Origin: Wocania arenilitoris
GTDB lineage: Bacteria > Bacteroidota > Bacteroidia > Flavobacteriales > Flavobacteriaceae
Direction: 5' to 3'
NCBI RefSeq assembly: GCF_021728535.1
Contig: NZ_JAKKDU010000010.1
Span: 87,735-151,734, forward strand
Length of the DNA stretch: 64,000 nucleotides
The notes beneath the pieces were generated by a model. The model had not been told where the DNA came from. It worked only from the letters and a program-made list of their open reading frames with translations, and ran no database searches. The position numbers and the translations under genes were made by a program. Shown here piece after piece: positions 18,486 through 28,186 of the stretch (positions within the stretch are counted from its first letter, which is position 1; the number at the start of each line of letters is the position of its first letter).

Positions 18486-20033
18486 TTATTTTGGATTAAA
18501 AACCACAAACGGAATAATCATTTCTTCTAAAGAAACACCTCCATGTTGATACGTGTTTTTAAAATAACTTACATAATGATTATAATTGTTTGGGTAAGCG
18601 AAAAATAAATCGCTTTTGGCAAATATATAAGAGCTGCTCATAGTAATTGAAGGCAAATGCACATTTTTAGGGTTTTTAGCTTCAAAAACATCTTTTATAT
18701 CGTATGTTAAACTTCGGCCCGTTTTGTAGCGCAAGTTTAAACTAGTATCTCTATCTCCAACTACTTTTGATGGATTTTTTACATTAATTGTTCCGTGATC
18801 TGTAGTTAGCATCAATTTAAAACCAAGTTGATGAGCTAGTTGTATCATTTCTAATAGCGGAGAGTTTTTAAACCAACTCAATGCTAATGATCTGTAAGCT
18901 TTATTGTTTGAAGCTAATTCTTTTACAACTTCCATTTCTGTTTTTGAATGTGATAACATGTCTACAAAATTATAGACCACTACTGTTAAATCGTTGTTTT
19001 TTAACGAATTAAAATTTTCAACTAGTTTTTTGCCAGTTTTAAGGTTTGTTATTTTATAATATTCGTATTCTAAATTATTTAACCCTAAACGCTTCATCTG
19101 GCCTTGTAAAAACTCAGCTTCGTAGAGGTTTTTCCCTCCTTCGTCAGTATCATTTTTCCAATATTGAGGAAATAATTTTTCCATATCGCTAGGCATTAAT
19201 CCAGAAAATATAGCATTTCTTGAATATTGTGTAGCGGTTGGTAAAATGCTAAAAAAAGCATCTTCTGTTTCTTTTTTATAATAGTTATTTATAACTGGCT
19301 CAAAAACCTTCCATTGGTCGTACCTTAAATTATCAATAACAATTAGTAATGTTGGTTTTTCTTTACCTAACTGAGGCGCAATTTTTTCTTTAAACAATGT
19401 ATGAGACATTATAGGTGCGTTAGTATTTGGCAGAAACCAATCGGTATAATTTTTATCTATAAACTTGCCAAATTGAATATTTGCTTCGTATTTTTGTGAC
19501 TCTAAAATTTCAAACATACCTGCATCTTCAATATCTTCTAGCTGAATTTCCCAATAGATGAGTTTTTGGTATAAGTTTACCCACCCTTCATAAGAATTTA
19601 CCATAGATAAATCCATAGCTATTTTTCTAAACTCTTGTTGATAGTTTGAAGTTGTTTTTTCTGAAACTAAGCGAGAATGATCTAAATTCTTTTTTAAACT
19701 TAACAGTATTTGGTTTGGGTTTACAGGTTTTATTAAATAATCTGCTATTTTGTTACCAATAGCTTCTTCCATAATATATTCTTCTTCACTTTTAGTAATC
19801 ATTACTACTGGAAGGTTATCTTGCTTTTCTTTAATTTCATTTAAAGTTTCAAGTCCTGTTAATCCAGGCATGTTTTCGTCTAAAAAAACAATATCAAATT
19901 TAGCTTCGTCTAAAACATCAATTGCATCTGTGCCACTTGTGCATGTAGTAACTTTGTAATTTTTCTTTTCTAAAAATAAAATATGTGGTTTTAATAAATC
20001 AATTTCATCGTCAACCCAAAGTATGTTTATCAT
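18486..20033 (-). CDS. porX: Type IX secretion response regulator PorX (receiver plus PglZ domain)
   Basis: The 515 residues hold an N-terminal CheY-like receiver with the acidic pair D8/D9, phospho-acceptor D52 in FLDENMPG, and the conserved lysine in LIKPVNPN near 103. A linker is followed by a PglZ/alkaline-phosphatase-superfamily domain, recognisable by LLIVIDNLRYDQW near 230 and LTTDHGTINVKNP near 420. This architecture is PorX, shown in Porphyromonas to act with PorY and a sigma factor in T9SS control. A secreted protein with a T9SS sorting domain is encoded at 47518-49140. The sensor PorY is not in the window. Confidence 0.93.
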   Translation of the reverse strand: MINILWVDDEIDLLKPHILFLEKKNYKVTTCTSGTDAIDVLDEAKFDIVFLDENMPGLTGLETLNEIKEKQDNLPVVMITKSEEEYIMEEAIGNKIADYLIKPVNPNQILLSLKKNLDHSRLVSEKTTSNYQQEFRKIAMDLSMVNSYEGWVNLYQKLIYWEIQLEDIEDAGMFEILESQKYEANIQFGKFIDKNYTDWFLPNTNAPIMSHTLFKEKIAPQLGKEKPTLLIVIDNLRYDQWKVFEPVINNYYKKETEDAFFSILPTATQYSRNAIFSGLMPSDMEKLFPQYWKNDTDEGGKNLYEAEFLQGQMKRLGLNNLEYEYYKITNLKTGKKLVENFNSLKNNDLTVVVYNFVDMLSHSKTEMEVVKELASNNKAYRSLALSWFKNSPLLEMIQLAHQLGFKLMLTTDHGTINVKNPSKVVGDRDTSLNLRYKTGRSLTYDIKDVFEAKNPKNVHLPSITMSSSYIFAKSDLFFAYPNNYNHYVSYFKNTYQHGGVSLEEMIIPFVVFNPK

Positions 20034-20088
20034 ATTAATATTATTAATTGTGTTATATTTTAAGTGCCCAATATGAGCATGATATCGT

Positions 20089-20096
20089 TATATTTG
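20089..20096 (+). promoter_or_regulatory. -7 box for the HD protein/lpx block
   Basis: TATATTTG matches TAnnTTTG and lies 28 nt before the TTG start at 20124. No convincing -33 TTG was found. Confidence 0.45.
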
Positions 20097-20123
20097 TATA
20101 ATAGTTAATTAAAAAGTAAAAGT

Positions 20124-21353
20124 TTGAATAAACTTAAAATATTAAACGACCCAATTTACGGTTTTATTACCATACCAAATTCACTAATTTTTGATTTAAT
20201 TCAACACAAATATTTTCAGCGCTTACGTAGAATTACGCAAATGGGTATGTCTTATTTAGTATATCCTGGAGCACACCATACACGTTTTCATCACGCTATT
20301 GGTTGCGTGCATTTAATGCAGCAAGCAGTTAATGTACTTCGTTTTAAGGGAGTTACAATTTCTAAAGAAGAGGAGAGGGCTCTTTATATAGCCATTTTGT
20401 TGCACGATATTGGGCATGGTCCTTTCTCGCATGCCATGGAGCATAGTATTGTAAATAATGTGTCACATGAACAGATTTCGTTGCTTTTTATGGAACGTTT
20501 AAACCAAGAATTTAACTCAAATTTAACGCTAGCCATTAAAATTTTTAAGGGAGAATATCACAGAAATTTTATGTGCCAGTTAATTTCGGGGCAATTAGAT
20601 ATGGATAGGGCAGATTATTTAAAGCGTGATAGTTTTTACACGGGAGTTGCTGAAGGAAATATAAATAGTGAGCGTTTAATTACTATGCTAAATGTTGTAA
20701 ATGATGAACTGGTTGTTGAAGGAAAAGGCATTTACAGTGTTGAAAAGTTTATTGTTGCAAGACGGCTTATGTATTGGCAAGTATACTTGCATAAAACAGG
20801 ATTAGTGGCTGAGCAACTGTTAATTAGAGTGCTAAAACGTGCCAAAGAATTAACCAATTTTGGAGTAAAGCTTAATGGTAGTATAGCGTTACAATATTTT
20901 TTGAATAATGAAATTTCTATTGAAAGGTTTGATAATAAAACTTTAAATACGTTTTCTGAGTTAGATGATTACGATATTATTTCGGCAATGAAAGAATGGC
21001 AACATCACAATGATTTTGTATTGCGTAATTTGTGCGAAATGATTATAAACAGAAACCTGCTTAAAATAAAAATAAAAAACAAACAAATTAAAAAAGATAA
21101 TTTAACCAAGCATATAAAAACTTTAGTAAATACTTACAATATTTCTGAAGAAGAAGCGGAGTATTTTGTGTTTACAGGTAGCATCTCAAATCAAGCATAC
21201 CAGCTTAAACATCAAAATATTAATATACTACATAAGTCTGGAAAAATTGAAGATATTGTAAAAGCATCAGATCAATTAAACCTTAAAGCTCTATCAAAAC
21301 CAGTTACCAAATACTATATCTGTTATCCAAAAGAGCACATTTCAACTAAATAA
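20124..21353 (+). CDS. HD-domain phosphohydrolase (dGTPase-like)
   Basis: The 409-residue protein starts at a TTG codon; the homologue-like opening NKLKILNDPIYGFITIP directly follows it and no ATG lies in a better position. HD signature residues are clear: HTRFHHAIG near 50, then LLHDIGHGPFSHAMEHS near 92-108 (the HD pair), and MDRADYLKRDS near 157. Proteins of this type hydrolyse nucleotides or phosphoesters using divalent metals; the substrate here is unknown. It sits between porX (divergent) and lpxD, 78 bp upstream of the latter. Confidence 0.88.
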   Translation: MNKLKILNDPIYGFITIPNSLIFDLIQHKYFQRLRRITQMGMSYLVYPGAHHTRFHHAIGCVHLMQQAVNVLRFKGVTISKEEERALYIAILLHDIGHGPFSHAMEHSIVNNVSHEQISLLFMERLNQEFNSNLTLAIKIFKGEYHRNFMCQLISGQLDMDRADYLKRDSFYTGVAEGNINSERLITMLNVVNDELVVEGKGIYSVEKFIVARRLMYWQVYLHKTGLVAEQLLIRVLKRAKELTNFGVKLNGSIALQYFLNNEISIERFDNKTLNTFSELDDYDIISAMKEWQHHNDFVLRNLCEMIINRNLLKIKIKNKQIKKDNLTKHIKTLVNTYNISEEEAEYFVFTGSISNQAYQLKHQNINILHKSGKIEDIVKASDQLNLKALSKPVTKYYICYPKEHISTK

Positions 21354-21393
21354 CAATAATGCTAATGCATGAAAAACTTTATTACATTTTTCC

Positions 21394-21401
21394 TATTTTT
21401 G
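21394..21401 (+). promoter_or_regulatory. -7 box of the lpx operon
   Basis: TATTTTTG matches TAnnTTTG, 30 nt before the GTG start of lpxD at 21432. It would drive lpxD, lpxC-fabZ and lpxA. Confidence 0.5.
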
Positions 21402-21431
21402 CGGTACTTAAAAAACAACAAAAACTAAAGT

Positions 21432-22454
21432 GTGAAATTTACAGCACAACAAATAGCAGATATTTTAGAAGGTGATGTAGTTGGTAATCCTGATGTTGAA
21501 GTATCAAAGCTATCAAAAATTGAAGAAGGTACACAGGGCTCGTTAACTTTTCTTGCAAATCCAAAGTATACACCACATATATATTCAACAAATGCTTCTA
21601 TTGCAATTGTTAATAAAATGTTTACTCCAGAGGAAGATATTGATGTAACACTTATTAAAGTTGAAGATGCTTACAAATCGTTCTCTAAACTTTTAGAATA
21701 TTACAATCAAATAAAAAACAATAAAACAGGAGTAGAATCTCCATCATTTATTTCGGATTCTTCAAATTATGGAGAAAATGTTTATATAGGTGCATTCTCG
21801 TACATAGGTGAAAATGTAAATATTGGTAATAATGTAAAAATTTATCCAAATGTATTTATCGGAGATAATGTTGTTATTAGTGATAATTCAGTAATTTTTT
21901 CTGGTGCTAAGATTTATTCTGATTGCATAATAGGTAAGTACTGTGTTATTAATTCTGGAGCTATTATTGGTGCAGATGGCTTTGGTTTTACCCCAAACGA
22001 ACAAGGTGAGTATAGCAAGGTGCCACAAATTGGCAATGTCATTATTGAAGATTTTGTAGATATAGGTGCAGCAACCACAATTGATAGAGCAACATTAGGG
22101 TCAACAATTATAAGAAGAGGTGTTAAATTAGACAACCAAATTCAAATAGCCCACAATGTTGAGATAGGAAAAAACACAGTAATTGCTGCTCAAACAGGAG
22201 TTGCAGGTTCAACTAAAATTGGCGAAAATTGCCAAATTGGAGGTCAAGTAGGTATTGTTGGTCATATTACAATAGGTAACAATGTTAAAATTCAAGCCCA
22301 ATCTGGAATTGGTAGAAATGTAAAAAATAATGAAGTGCTTCAGGGCTCACCAGCTTTACCATATGGAGACTATAATAAATCTTATGTACACTTTAAAAAC
22401 CTACCAAAAATTGTTAAAAACATTAATGATTTAGAAAAAAATAAATGGGAATAG
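21432..22454 (+). CDS. lpxD: UDP-3-O-acylglucosamine N-acyltransferase
   Basis: LpxD adds the second 3-hydroxyacyl chain to UDP-3-O-acyl-GlcN in lipid A synthesis. The 340 residues show the N-terminal uridine-binding domain (ending around 100) and a long left-handed beta-helix of hexapeptide repeats ([20 protein letters not shown]). The catalytic histidine is expected in [10 protein letters not shown], near 240. It starts at GTG. The last 10 bases overlap the start of lpxC-fabZ, so expression is coupled. A second LpxD-like gene lies at 25338-26282. Confidence 0.95.
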   Translation: MKFTAQQIADILEGDVVGNPDVEVSKLSKIEEGTQGSLTFLANPKYTPHIYSTNASIAIVNKMFTPEEDIDVTLIKVEDAYKSFSKLLEYYNQIKNNKTGVESPSFISDSSNYGENVYIGAFSYIGENVNIGNNVKIYPNVFIGDNVVISDNSVIFSGAKIYSDCIIGKYCVINSGAIIGADGFGFTPNEQGEYSKVPQIGNVIIEDFVDIGAATTIDRATLGSTIIRRGVKLDNQIQIAHNVEIGKNTVIAAQTGVAGSTKIGENCQIGGQVGIVGHITIGNNVKIQAQSGIGRNVKNNEVLQGSPALPYGDYNKSYVHFKNLPKIVKNINDLEKNKWE

Positions 22455-23851
22455 TTAATACAGAAATAAAACAGAAAACCTTAAAAAATGAAGTTTCTTT
22501 AACAGGAGTTGGTTTGCATACAGGTAAAAATGTAACATTAACATTTAAACCCGCAACTGCAAATTTTGGCTTAGCTTTTAAAAGAATAGATTTAGAAGGA
22601 GAGCCCGTTATTGAAGCAGACGCTAGCTACGTAACTAATACCCAACGAGGTACGTGTCTTGAAAAAAACGGGGTAACTATACAGACCTCAGAGCATGTTC
22701 TGGCAGCTTTAGTAGGTTTAGATGTCGATAATGCCATTATTGAATTAAATGAATCTGAGCCACCAATTATGGATGGTTCATCAAAGTTTTTTGTTGAAGC
22801 TATAGAAAAATCTGGAGTTGTAGAACTTGATGCATTTAGAGAAGAATATGTTGTAACTGATGTTATTTCGTATACTGATGAAGAGTCTGGTAGCGAAATT
22901 TTAGTTATGCCAGCCAAAGAATATCAAATTACTACGATGGTAGATTTTGGAACTAAAGTTTTAGGAACCCAGAATGCTACTTTAAATCATATTTCAGATT
23001 TTAAAAAAAATATTTCAGATTCTAGAACTTTTAGTTTTTTACATGAAATTGAAATGCTTTTAGAACATGGACTCATTAAAGGCGGGGATTTAAATAATGC
23101 TATAGTATATGTAGACAAAGAATTGTCTCCTGAAACTATGAAGAAGTTACGATTAGCCTTTAAAAAAGACAATATAGCTGTAAAGCCAAATGGCATTTTA
23201 GACAACCTTACATTGCACCACCCTAACGAAGCTGCAAGACATAAATTATTGGATGTTTTAGGTGATTTAGCACTTATTAGAACACGTATAAGAGGAAAAG
23301 TTATAGCCAATAAGCCAGGGCATTTTGTAAATACACAGTTTGCAAAAAAACTTTCTAAAATAATAAAAAATGAGCGCCGTAATAATGTGCCAAATATAGA
23401 TTTGAACCAGCCTCCTTTAATGGATATTACTCAAATTATGGCTATGTTACCACATAGACAACCATTTTTATTAATAGATAAAGTTTTCGAGTTAACCGAT
23501 AAAAACGTTATAGCTACTAAAAATGTGACTATGAACGAGGAGTTTTTTAAAGGTCATTTTCCTGGAGCACCTGTTATGCCTGGTGTTTTAATTGTTGAAG
23601 CTATGGCGCAAACAGGCGGTATTTTAGTATTAAATACGGTTCCAGATCCTGAGAATTATTTAACCTTTTTCATGAAAATGGATAATGTTAAGTTTAAACA
23701 AAAAGTAAGTCCAGGTGATACTTTAATCTTTAAATGTGAGTTAATAACTCCAATACGTCGCGGTATTTGCCATATGCAAGGTTATGCGTATGCAAACGGC
23801 AAATTATGTGCAGAAGCCGAACTTATGGCTCAAATATCTAAAGTTAAATAA
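22445..23851 (+). CDS. lpxC/fabZ: Bifunctional UDP-3-O-acyl-GlcNAc deacetylase / 3-hydroxyacyl-ACP dehydratase
   Basis: This fused protein of 468 residues joins two lipid enzymes. LpxC occupies about 1-305: [18 protein letters not shown] (zinc histidine), [11 protein letters not shown] and [15 protein letters not shown] are all present, with the late [12 protein letters not shown] zinc site. FabZ occupies about 325-468: [14 protein letters not shown] and the catalytic [20 protein letters not shown]. The fusion is characteristic of Bacteroidota. It commits UDP-acyl-GlcNAc to lipid A and supplies the unsaturated fatty acyl-ACP. It overlaps lpxD by 10 bases and is followed 2 bases later by lpxA. 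Confidence 0.97.
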   Translation: MGIVNTEIKQKTLKNEVSLTGVGLHTGKNVTLTFKPATANFGLAFKRIDLEGEPVIEADASYVTNTQRGTCLEKNGVTIQTSEHVLAALVGLDVDNAIIELNESEPPIMDGSSKFFVEAIEKSGVVELDAFREEYVVTDVISYTDEESGSEILVMPAKEYQITTMVDFGTKVLGTQNATLNHISDFKKNISDSRTFSFLHEIEMLLEHGLIKGGDLNNAIVYVDKELSPETMKKLRLAFKKDNIAVKPNGILDNLTLHHPNEAARHKLLDVLGDLALIRTRIRGKVIANKPGHFVNTQFAKKLSKIIKNERRNNVPNIDLNQPPLMDITQIMAMLPHRQPFLLIDKVFELTDKNVIATKNVTMNEEFFKGHFPGAPVMPGVLIVEAMAQTGGILVLNTVPDPENYLTFFMKMDNVKFKQKVSPGDTLIFKCELITPIRRGICHMQGYAYANGKLCAEAELMAQISKVK

Positions 23852-23853
23852 CT

Positions 23854-24639
23854 ATGAACCAACCACTTGCCTATGTGCACCCAGGTGCAAAAATTGCTAA
23901 AAATGTTGTTATCGAGCCCTTTACAACCATACATAACAATGTAAAGATTGGAGAAGGGACTTGGATTGGCAGTAATGTAACTATTATGGAAGGTGCTCGC
24001 ATTGGTAAAAATTGTAACATTTTTCCTGGTTCAGTTATTTCTGCGGTGCCACAAGATTTAAAATATAATGATGAAGACACTACCGTTGAAATAGGTAATA
24101 ATGTTACTATTCGGGAATGTGTTACTATAAATAGAGGTACTGCTGACAGAATGAAAACAGTTATCGGTAACAATTGCTTAATAATGGCGTATTGCCATAT
24201 AGCACATGATTGTATTGTGGGTAACAATTGTATTTTTTCAAATAATAGTACGCTGGCTGGCCATATAACAATTGGCGATTATGTTGTTTTAGCTGGTATG
24301 ACTGCGGTTCATCAATTTGTATCTGTGGGTAATCATGCATTTGTAACAGGAGGCTCTTTGGTTAGAAAAGATGTTCCGCCTTATGTAAAAGCAGCAAGAG
24401 AACCGTTATCGTATGTAGGTATTAACTCTGTTGGTTTGCGAAGACGTGGCTATTCAACAGAAAAAATCAGAGAAATTCAAAATATATTTAGAATCCTCTA
24501 TCAAAAAAATTATAATAATACTCAGGCTTCTGAAATTATTGAAGCTGAAATGGAAGCAACTCCAGAACGAGACGAAATTCTTCAATTTATAAAGAATTCA
24601 CACCGTGGTATTATGAAAGGATATTTTAAATCAAATTAA
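23854..24639 (+). CDS. lpxA: Acyl-ACP:UDP-N-acetylglucosamine O-acyltransferase
   Basis: LpxA performs the first step of lipid A synthesis. The 261 residues match the family length. Hexapeptide repeats run from AYVHPGAKIAKNVVI to about 190. MAYCHIAHDCIVGNN carries the catalytic histidine region, and GMTAVHQFVSVGNHAF is the usual later loop. The C-terminal helical domain (YSTEKIREIQNIFRILY) is intact. It starts 2 bases after the lpxC-fabZ stop, completing lpxD, lpxC-fabZ, lpxA in one transcript. Confidence 0.96.
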   Translation: MNQPLAYVHPGAKIAKNVVIEPFTTIHNNVKIGEGTWIGSNVTIMEGARIGKNCNIFPGSVISAVPQDLKYNDEDTTVEIGNNVTIRECVTINRGTADRMKTVIGNNCLIMAYCHIAHDCIVGNNCIFSNNSTLAGHITIGDYVVLAGMTAVHQFVSVGNHAFVTGGSLVRKDVPPYVKAAREPLSYVGINSVGLRRRGYSTEKIREIQNIFRILYQKNYNNTQASEIIEAEMEATPERDEILQFIKNSHRGIMKGYFKSN

Positions 24640-24689
24640 AAACACAAAATAGCTTAACAGCTAAAAACAACTTAACAACAAATAAAAAA

Positions 24690-25256
24690 ATGGCAAGCAC
24701 TTCAGATATTAGAAACGGATTATGCATAAGATATAACAACGATATTTATAAAGTCATTGAATTTTTACACGTAAAACCTGGTAAAGGACCTGCTTTTGTT
24801 AGAACAAAACTTAAAAGTGTTACTAACGGAAAAGTGATTGATAACACCTTTTCTGCTGGTCATAAACTTGAAGATGTTCGCGTTGAAACTCATAAATTTC
24901 AATACTTATATAATGATGGAGAATTCTACCATTTTATGAATGAAGCAGATTACACACAAATTCGTTTACTAGAAGCTGCATTAGATAACCCTGGATTGAT
25001 GAAAGAAGGTGAAGTCGTTACCGTTATTATTAACTCTGAAGATAATATGCCTTTATCTGTTGAAATGCCAGCAAGTGTTATACTTGAGGTTACAGCTACA
25101 GAACCAGGTGTTAAAGGTAATACAGCTACAAATGCAACTAAACCTGCAACAGTGGAAACTGGCGCAACAGTAAATGTGCCATTATTTATTAATGAAGGCG
25201 ATAAAATTAAAGTTGAAACAACAAAAGGAACATATAAAGAACGCGTAAAAGAATAA
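24690..25256 (+). CDS. efp: Elongation factor P
   Basis: EF-P relieves ribosomes stalled at polyproline stretches by binding near the P site. The 188 residues contain the three beta domains. The loop KPGKGPA places K32 at the tip, the position post-translationally modified in many bacteria. Neither epmA nor another modification gene is visible in the window. It lies 50 bp after lpxA, in the same direction, and may share its transcript. The C-terminal signature FINEGDKIKVETTKGTYKER is complete. Confidence 0.97.
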   Translation: MASTSDIRNGLCIRYNNDIYKVIEFLHVKPGKGPAFVRTKLKSVTNGKVIDNTFSAGHKLEDVRVETHKFQYLYNDGEFYHFMNEADYTQIRLLEAALDNPGLMKEGEVVTVIINSEDNMPLSVEMPASVILEVTATEPGVKGNTATNATKPATVETGATVNVPLFINEGDKIKVETTKGTYKERVKE

Positions 25257-25261
25257 AATCG

Positions 25262-25337
25262 GTTGCAGTTTGTAGTATTCAGTAAGCAGTATATACTTCA
25301 TGCTGAGGACTATAGACTGAAGACTGAAGACTGAATT
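25262..25337. repeat. Short tandem word repeat in the efp-lpxD2 gap
   Basis: The unit gactgaa occurs three times in tandem at 25315-25335, directly before the next ATG. It is preceded by a looser set of related words (gtagtattcag, gtaagcagta). No gene or terminator is visible in the gap. Confidence 0.8.
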
Positions 25338-26282
25338 ATGAAGTTTCCAAAACCATATATATTAAAACAAATTGCGCAATTAATTAGCTGTAAATTTATT
25401 GGGACTGAAGATTTTCCTGTTTTAGGTATGAATGAAATTCATGTTGTAGAACCTGGTGATATTGTTTTTGTTGATCATCCAAAATATTACGATAAAGCAC
25501 TTAATTCTGCAGCAACAATTATCCTTATTAATAAAGAGGTAGAATGCCCTAAAGGAAAAGCCTTATTAATTAGTGATGACCCTTTTAGAGATTTTAATAA
25601 ATTAACTAATCATTTTAAGCCGTTTAAATCTTCAAATAGTCAAATATCTAGTTCTGCAAAAATTGGAAAAAACACTATTATTCAACCCAATTGTTTTATA
25701 GGTAATCATGTTGAAATAGGAGACAACTGCATTATTCATAGCAATGTTAGTATTTATGATAATACCATTATTGGCAATCATGTAGAAATTCATGCTGGTG
25801 CTGTTTTAGGAAGTAGCGCTTTTTATTACAAAAATAGACCTTCTGGATTTGATCAGCTAAAATCTGGAGGGCGAGTTATTATTAAAAACCATGTAGACAT
25901 TGGAGCTGCCTGCACTATTGATAGAGGAGTAACTGGCGACACAACGATTAAAGAAGGCACTAAAATAGATAATCAAGTTCAAGTTGGGCATGATACAGTA
26001 ATAGGAAAAAAATGTTTAATAGCATCTCAAGTTGGTATTGCTGGATGTGTTGTAATTGAAGATGAAGTAACTATATGGGGTCAAGTTGGAATAACAAGCG
26101 CTATAACCATTGGAAAAAGGGCCGTAATATCTGCAAAATCTGGTGTAAGTAAATCTTTAGAAGGTGGGAAAAGTTATTTTGGAATTCCTGCAGATGATTT
26201 TCGCTCAAAATATAAAGAGATAGCTTCAATCAGAAAAATTCCAGAAATATTAGAAAAATTAAAACAAAACGATAAAAAGTAA
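25338..26282 (+). CDS. LpxD-like acyltransferase paralogue
   Basis: The 314 residues repeat the LpxD layout: an N-terminal domain ending near 95 ([19 protein letters not shown]) and hexapeptide repeats from about 100 to 260 ([20 protein letters not shown]). A histidine sits in the [11 protein letters not shown] loop where LpxD has its catalytic base. It is shorter and clearly diverged from lpxD at 21432. It may acylate a different amino sugar or be a second lipid A acyltransferase; nothing in the sequence decides. It sits between efp and sucD. Confidence 0.85.
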   Translation: MKFPKPYILKQIAQLISCKFIGTEDFPVLGMNEIHVVEPGDIVFVDHPKYYDKALNSAATIILINKEVECPKGKALLISDDPFRDFNKLTNHFKPFKSSNSQISSSAKIGKNTIIQPNCFIGNHVEIGDNCIIHSNVSIYDNTIIGNHVEIHAGAVLGSSAFYYKNRPSGFDQLKSGGRVIIKNHVDIGAACTIDRGVTGDTTIKEGTKIDNQVQVGHDTVIGKKCLIASQVGIAGCVVIEDEVTIWGQVGITSAITIGKRAVISAKSGVSKSLEGGKSYFGIPADDFRSKYKEIASIRKIPEILEKLKQNDKK

Positions 26283-26317
26283 TTTAGTTTTTACTTTAAA
26301 AATAGAATTCAAAAAAT

Positions 26318-26325
26318 TACTTTTG
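26318..26325 (+). promoter_or_regulatory. -7 box of sucD
   Basis: TACTTTTG matches TAnnTTTG, 33 nt before the sucD ATG at 26359. It suggests sucD is expressed independently of the lpxD paralogue upstream. Confidence 0.45.
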
Positions 26326-26358
26326 CACAGCAATATAAACAAATACAAATAATCACTT

Positions 26359-27231
26359 ATGAGTGTTTTAGTAAACAAAGATTCAAAAATAATTGTACAA
26401 GGTTTTACTGGTAGTGAAGGTACATTTCATGCTAGTCAAATGATAGAATATGGGACTAATGTAGTTGGTGGAGTTACTCCAGGAAAAGGAGGGCAAACGC
26501 ATTTAGACAAGCCCGTTTTTAATACAGTAAAAGAAGCTGTAGAAAAAGTAGGTGCAGATACTACTATTATTTTTGTTCCGCCAGCATTTGCTGCCGATGC
26601 TATTATGGAAGCCGCAGATGCAGGTATTAAAGTAATTATAACAATTACTGAAGGGATACCTGTTGCAGATATGATTACGGCTTCAAACTATATTAAAAGT
26701 AAAGATTGTAGATTAATTGGCCCTAACTGTCCCGGTGTAATAACGCCAGAAGAAGCCAAAGTTGGTATTATGCCAGGGTTTGTATTTAAAAAAGGTAAAG
26801 TAGGTATTGTTTCTAAATCTGGAACGTTAACTTATGAGGCTGCAGACCAAGTTGTGAAACAAGGCTTAGGAATTACAACTGCAATCGGGATTGGAGGTGA
26901 TCCAATTATAGGAACAACAACCAAAGAAGCTGTTGAATTATTAATTAATGATTCTGAAACAGAAGCAGTAGTTATGATTGGTGAAATAGGAGGTCAATTA
27001 GAAGCCGATGCAGCAAATTGGTATAAAGCAAGTGGAAGCAAAAAACCTGTAGTTGGGTTTATTGCTGGCGAAACCGCTCCTGCTGGTCGTACTATGGGGC
27101 ATGCAGGTGCTATTGTTGGTGGAAGTGATGACACGGCACAAGCTAAAAAGAAAATCATGAGAGCTTGCGGAATTCATGTTGTAGATTCCCCTGCCGAAAT
27201 AGGAAAGAAAATCGCTGAAGTTTTAGCGTAA
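26359..27231 (+). CDS. sucD: Succinyl-CoA ligase, alpha subunit
   Basis: SucD with SucC interconverts succinyl-CoA and succinate with nucleotide triphosphate formation in the TCA cycle. The 290 residues are full length. The CoA-binding start is [14 protein letters not shown], with [12 protein letters not shown] next. GPNCPGVI and [11 protein letters not shown] are present, and the phosphorylated histidine is in [11 protein letters not shown] (about H248). sucC is not adjacent, which is common in Flavobacteriia. An intrinsic terminator follows at 27255. Confidence 0.97.
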   Translation: MSVLVNKDSKIIVQGFTGSEGTFHASQMIEYGTNVVGGVTPGKGGQTHLDKPVFNTVKEAVEKVGADTTIIFVPPAFAADAIMEAADAGIKVIITITEGIPVADMITASNYIKSKDCRLIGPNCPGVITPEEAKVGIMPGFVFKKGKVGIVSKSGTLTYEAADQVVKQGLGITTAIGIGGDPIIGTTTKEAVELLINDSETEAVVMIGEIGGQLEADAANWYKASGSKKPVVGFIAGETAPAGRTMGHAGAIVGGSDDTAQAKKKIMRACGIHVVDSPAEIGKKIAEVLA

Positions 27232-27254
27232 AATATAACTAAGGAAAACAAATA

Positions 27255-27285
27255 AGCCTCACATAATTTTGTGAGGTTTTTTATT
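27255..27285 (+). terminator. Intrinsic terminator after sucD
   Basis: CCTCACA at 27257-27263 pairs perfectly with TGTGAGG at 27270-27276 around a 6-nt loop, and a T-run follows (27277-27282). Confidence 0.9.
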
Positions 27286-27312
27286 TGAAGCAACTAGTAT
27301 TTACTATATTTG
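27284..27312 (+). promoter_or_regulatory. Promoter of fabG (consensus match)
   Basis: TTTG at 27284-27287 and TATATTTG at 27305-27312 are exactly 17 nt apart, a full match to TTG-N17-TAnnTTTG. It begins within the tail of the sucD terminator. It places the fabG start at ATG 27340 rather than the TTG at 27310, which lies in the -7 box. Confidence 0.8.
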
Positions 27313-27339
27313 AATATCAAACTATTATATATTAATCGG

Positions 27340-28086
27340 ATGAAATTATTAGAAGGAAAAACAGCTATTGTAACAGGGGCAAGTAGAGGTATTGGAAAAG
27401 GTATTGCAAAAGTATTTGCAGAACAAGGTGCTAATATAGCATTTACATACAGTTCTTCTGTAGAAGCAGCAAAAGAATTAGAAAACGAATTAAATACTTT
27501 AGGCGTTAAGGCTAAAGGTTATCAAAGTAATGCGGCTAGTTTTGATGAGGCGCAACAACTAGCATCAAATGTTGTTGAAGAATTTGGTAGCATCGATATT
27601 TTAGTAAATAACGCTGGTATAACCAAAGACAACTTGTTAATGCGTATTACAGAAGAAGACTTCGATAAAGTAATAGAGGTTAATTTAAAATCTGTTTTTA
27701 ATATGACCAAAGCAGTACAACGCACCATGTTAAAGCAACGTAAAGGCTCTATAATTAATATGAGTTCTGTTGTTGGTGTAAAAGGAAATGCAGGTCAAAC
27801 AAATTATGCAGCTTCAAAAGCGGGAATCATAGGTTTTTCAAAATCTGTAGCTTTAGAATTAGGCTCGAGAAATATTAGAAGCAATGTAGTTGCTCCAGGT
27901 TTTATTGAGACTGAAATGACTGCTAAATTAGATGAGGAAATTGTAAAAGGATGGCGAGCAGCTATCCCTTTAAAACGCGGTGGAACTCCAGAGGATATAG
28001 CCAATGTTTGTGTGTTTTTAGCAAGCGATATGAGTGCTTATGTAACAGGGCAAACGCTTAATGTTGATGGTGGAATGCTGACATAA
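27340..28086 (+). CDS. fabG: 3-oxoacyl-ACP reductase
   Basis: FabG reduces 3-oxoacyl-ACP with NADPH in fatty acid elongation. From ATG 27340 the protein has 248 residues, the standard length. TGASRGIGKG near residue 12-21 binds the cofactor, NNAG is near 86-89, and the catalytic Ser-Tyr-Lys set is visible in INMSSVVG and TNYAASKAG. The C-terminal TGQTLNVDGGM is typical. An upstream TTG at 27310 would add MNIKLLYINR but overlaps the promoter. The copy A repeat block starts a few bases after its stop. Confidence 0.95.
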   Translation: MKLLEGKTAIVTGASRGIGKGIAKVFAEQGANIAFTYSSSVEAAKELENELNTLGVKAKGYQSNAASFDEAQQLASNVVEEFGSIDILVNNAGITKDNLLMRITEEDFDKVIEVNLKSVFNMTKAVQRTMLKQRKGSIINMSSVVGVKGNAGQTNYAASKAGIIGFSKSVALELGSRNIRSNVVAPGFIETEMTAKLDEEIVKGWRAAIPLKRGGTPEDIANVCVFLASDMSAYVTGQTLNVDGGMLT

Positions 28087-28088
28087 TA

Positions 28089-28186
28089 TTATGAAACATC
28101 CAGATTAATATTTAATCACACAACCAAATGATTATTTAGGATGTTACATGTGACCGTTGAATAACAATAAATATAAACACATGAAA
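28089..28186 (+). repeat. Structured intergenic repeat, copy A
   Basis: This block is nearly identical to 35138-35236 (two 1-nt gaps, few substitutions). AACATCC at 28095-28101 can pair with GGATGTT at 28139-28145, enclosing the inverted repeat gattaa-tat-ttaatc at 28103-28117. A tiny frame MLHVTVE (28141-28164) follows. The block fills the gap from the fabG stop to the next ATG at 28181. Confidence 0.85.

Noticed and set aside
27310..27339. TTG at 27310 as the fabG start
   Set aside because: It overlaps the -7 box of a consensus promoter; ATG 27340 gives the standard FabG N-terminus and length.
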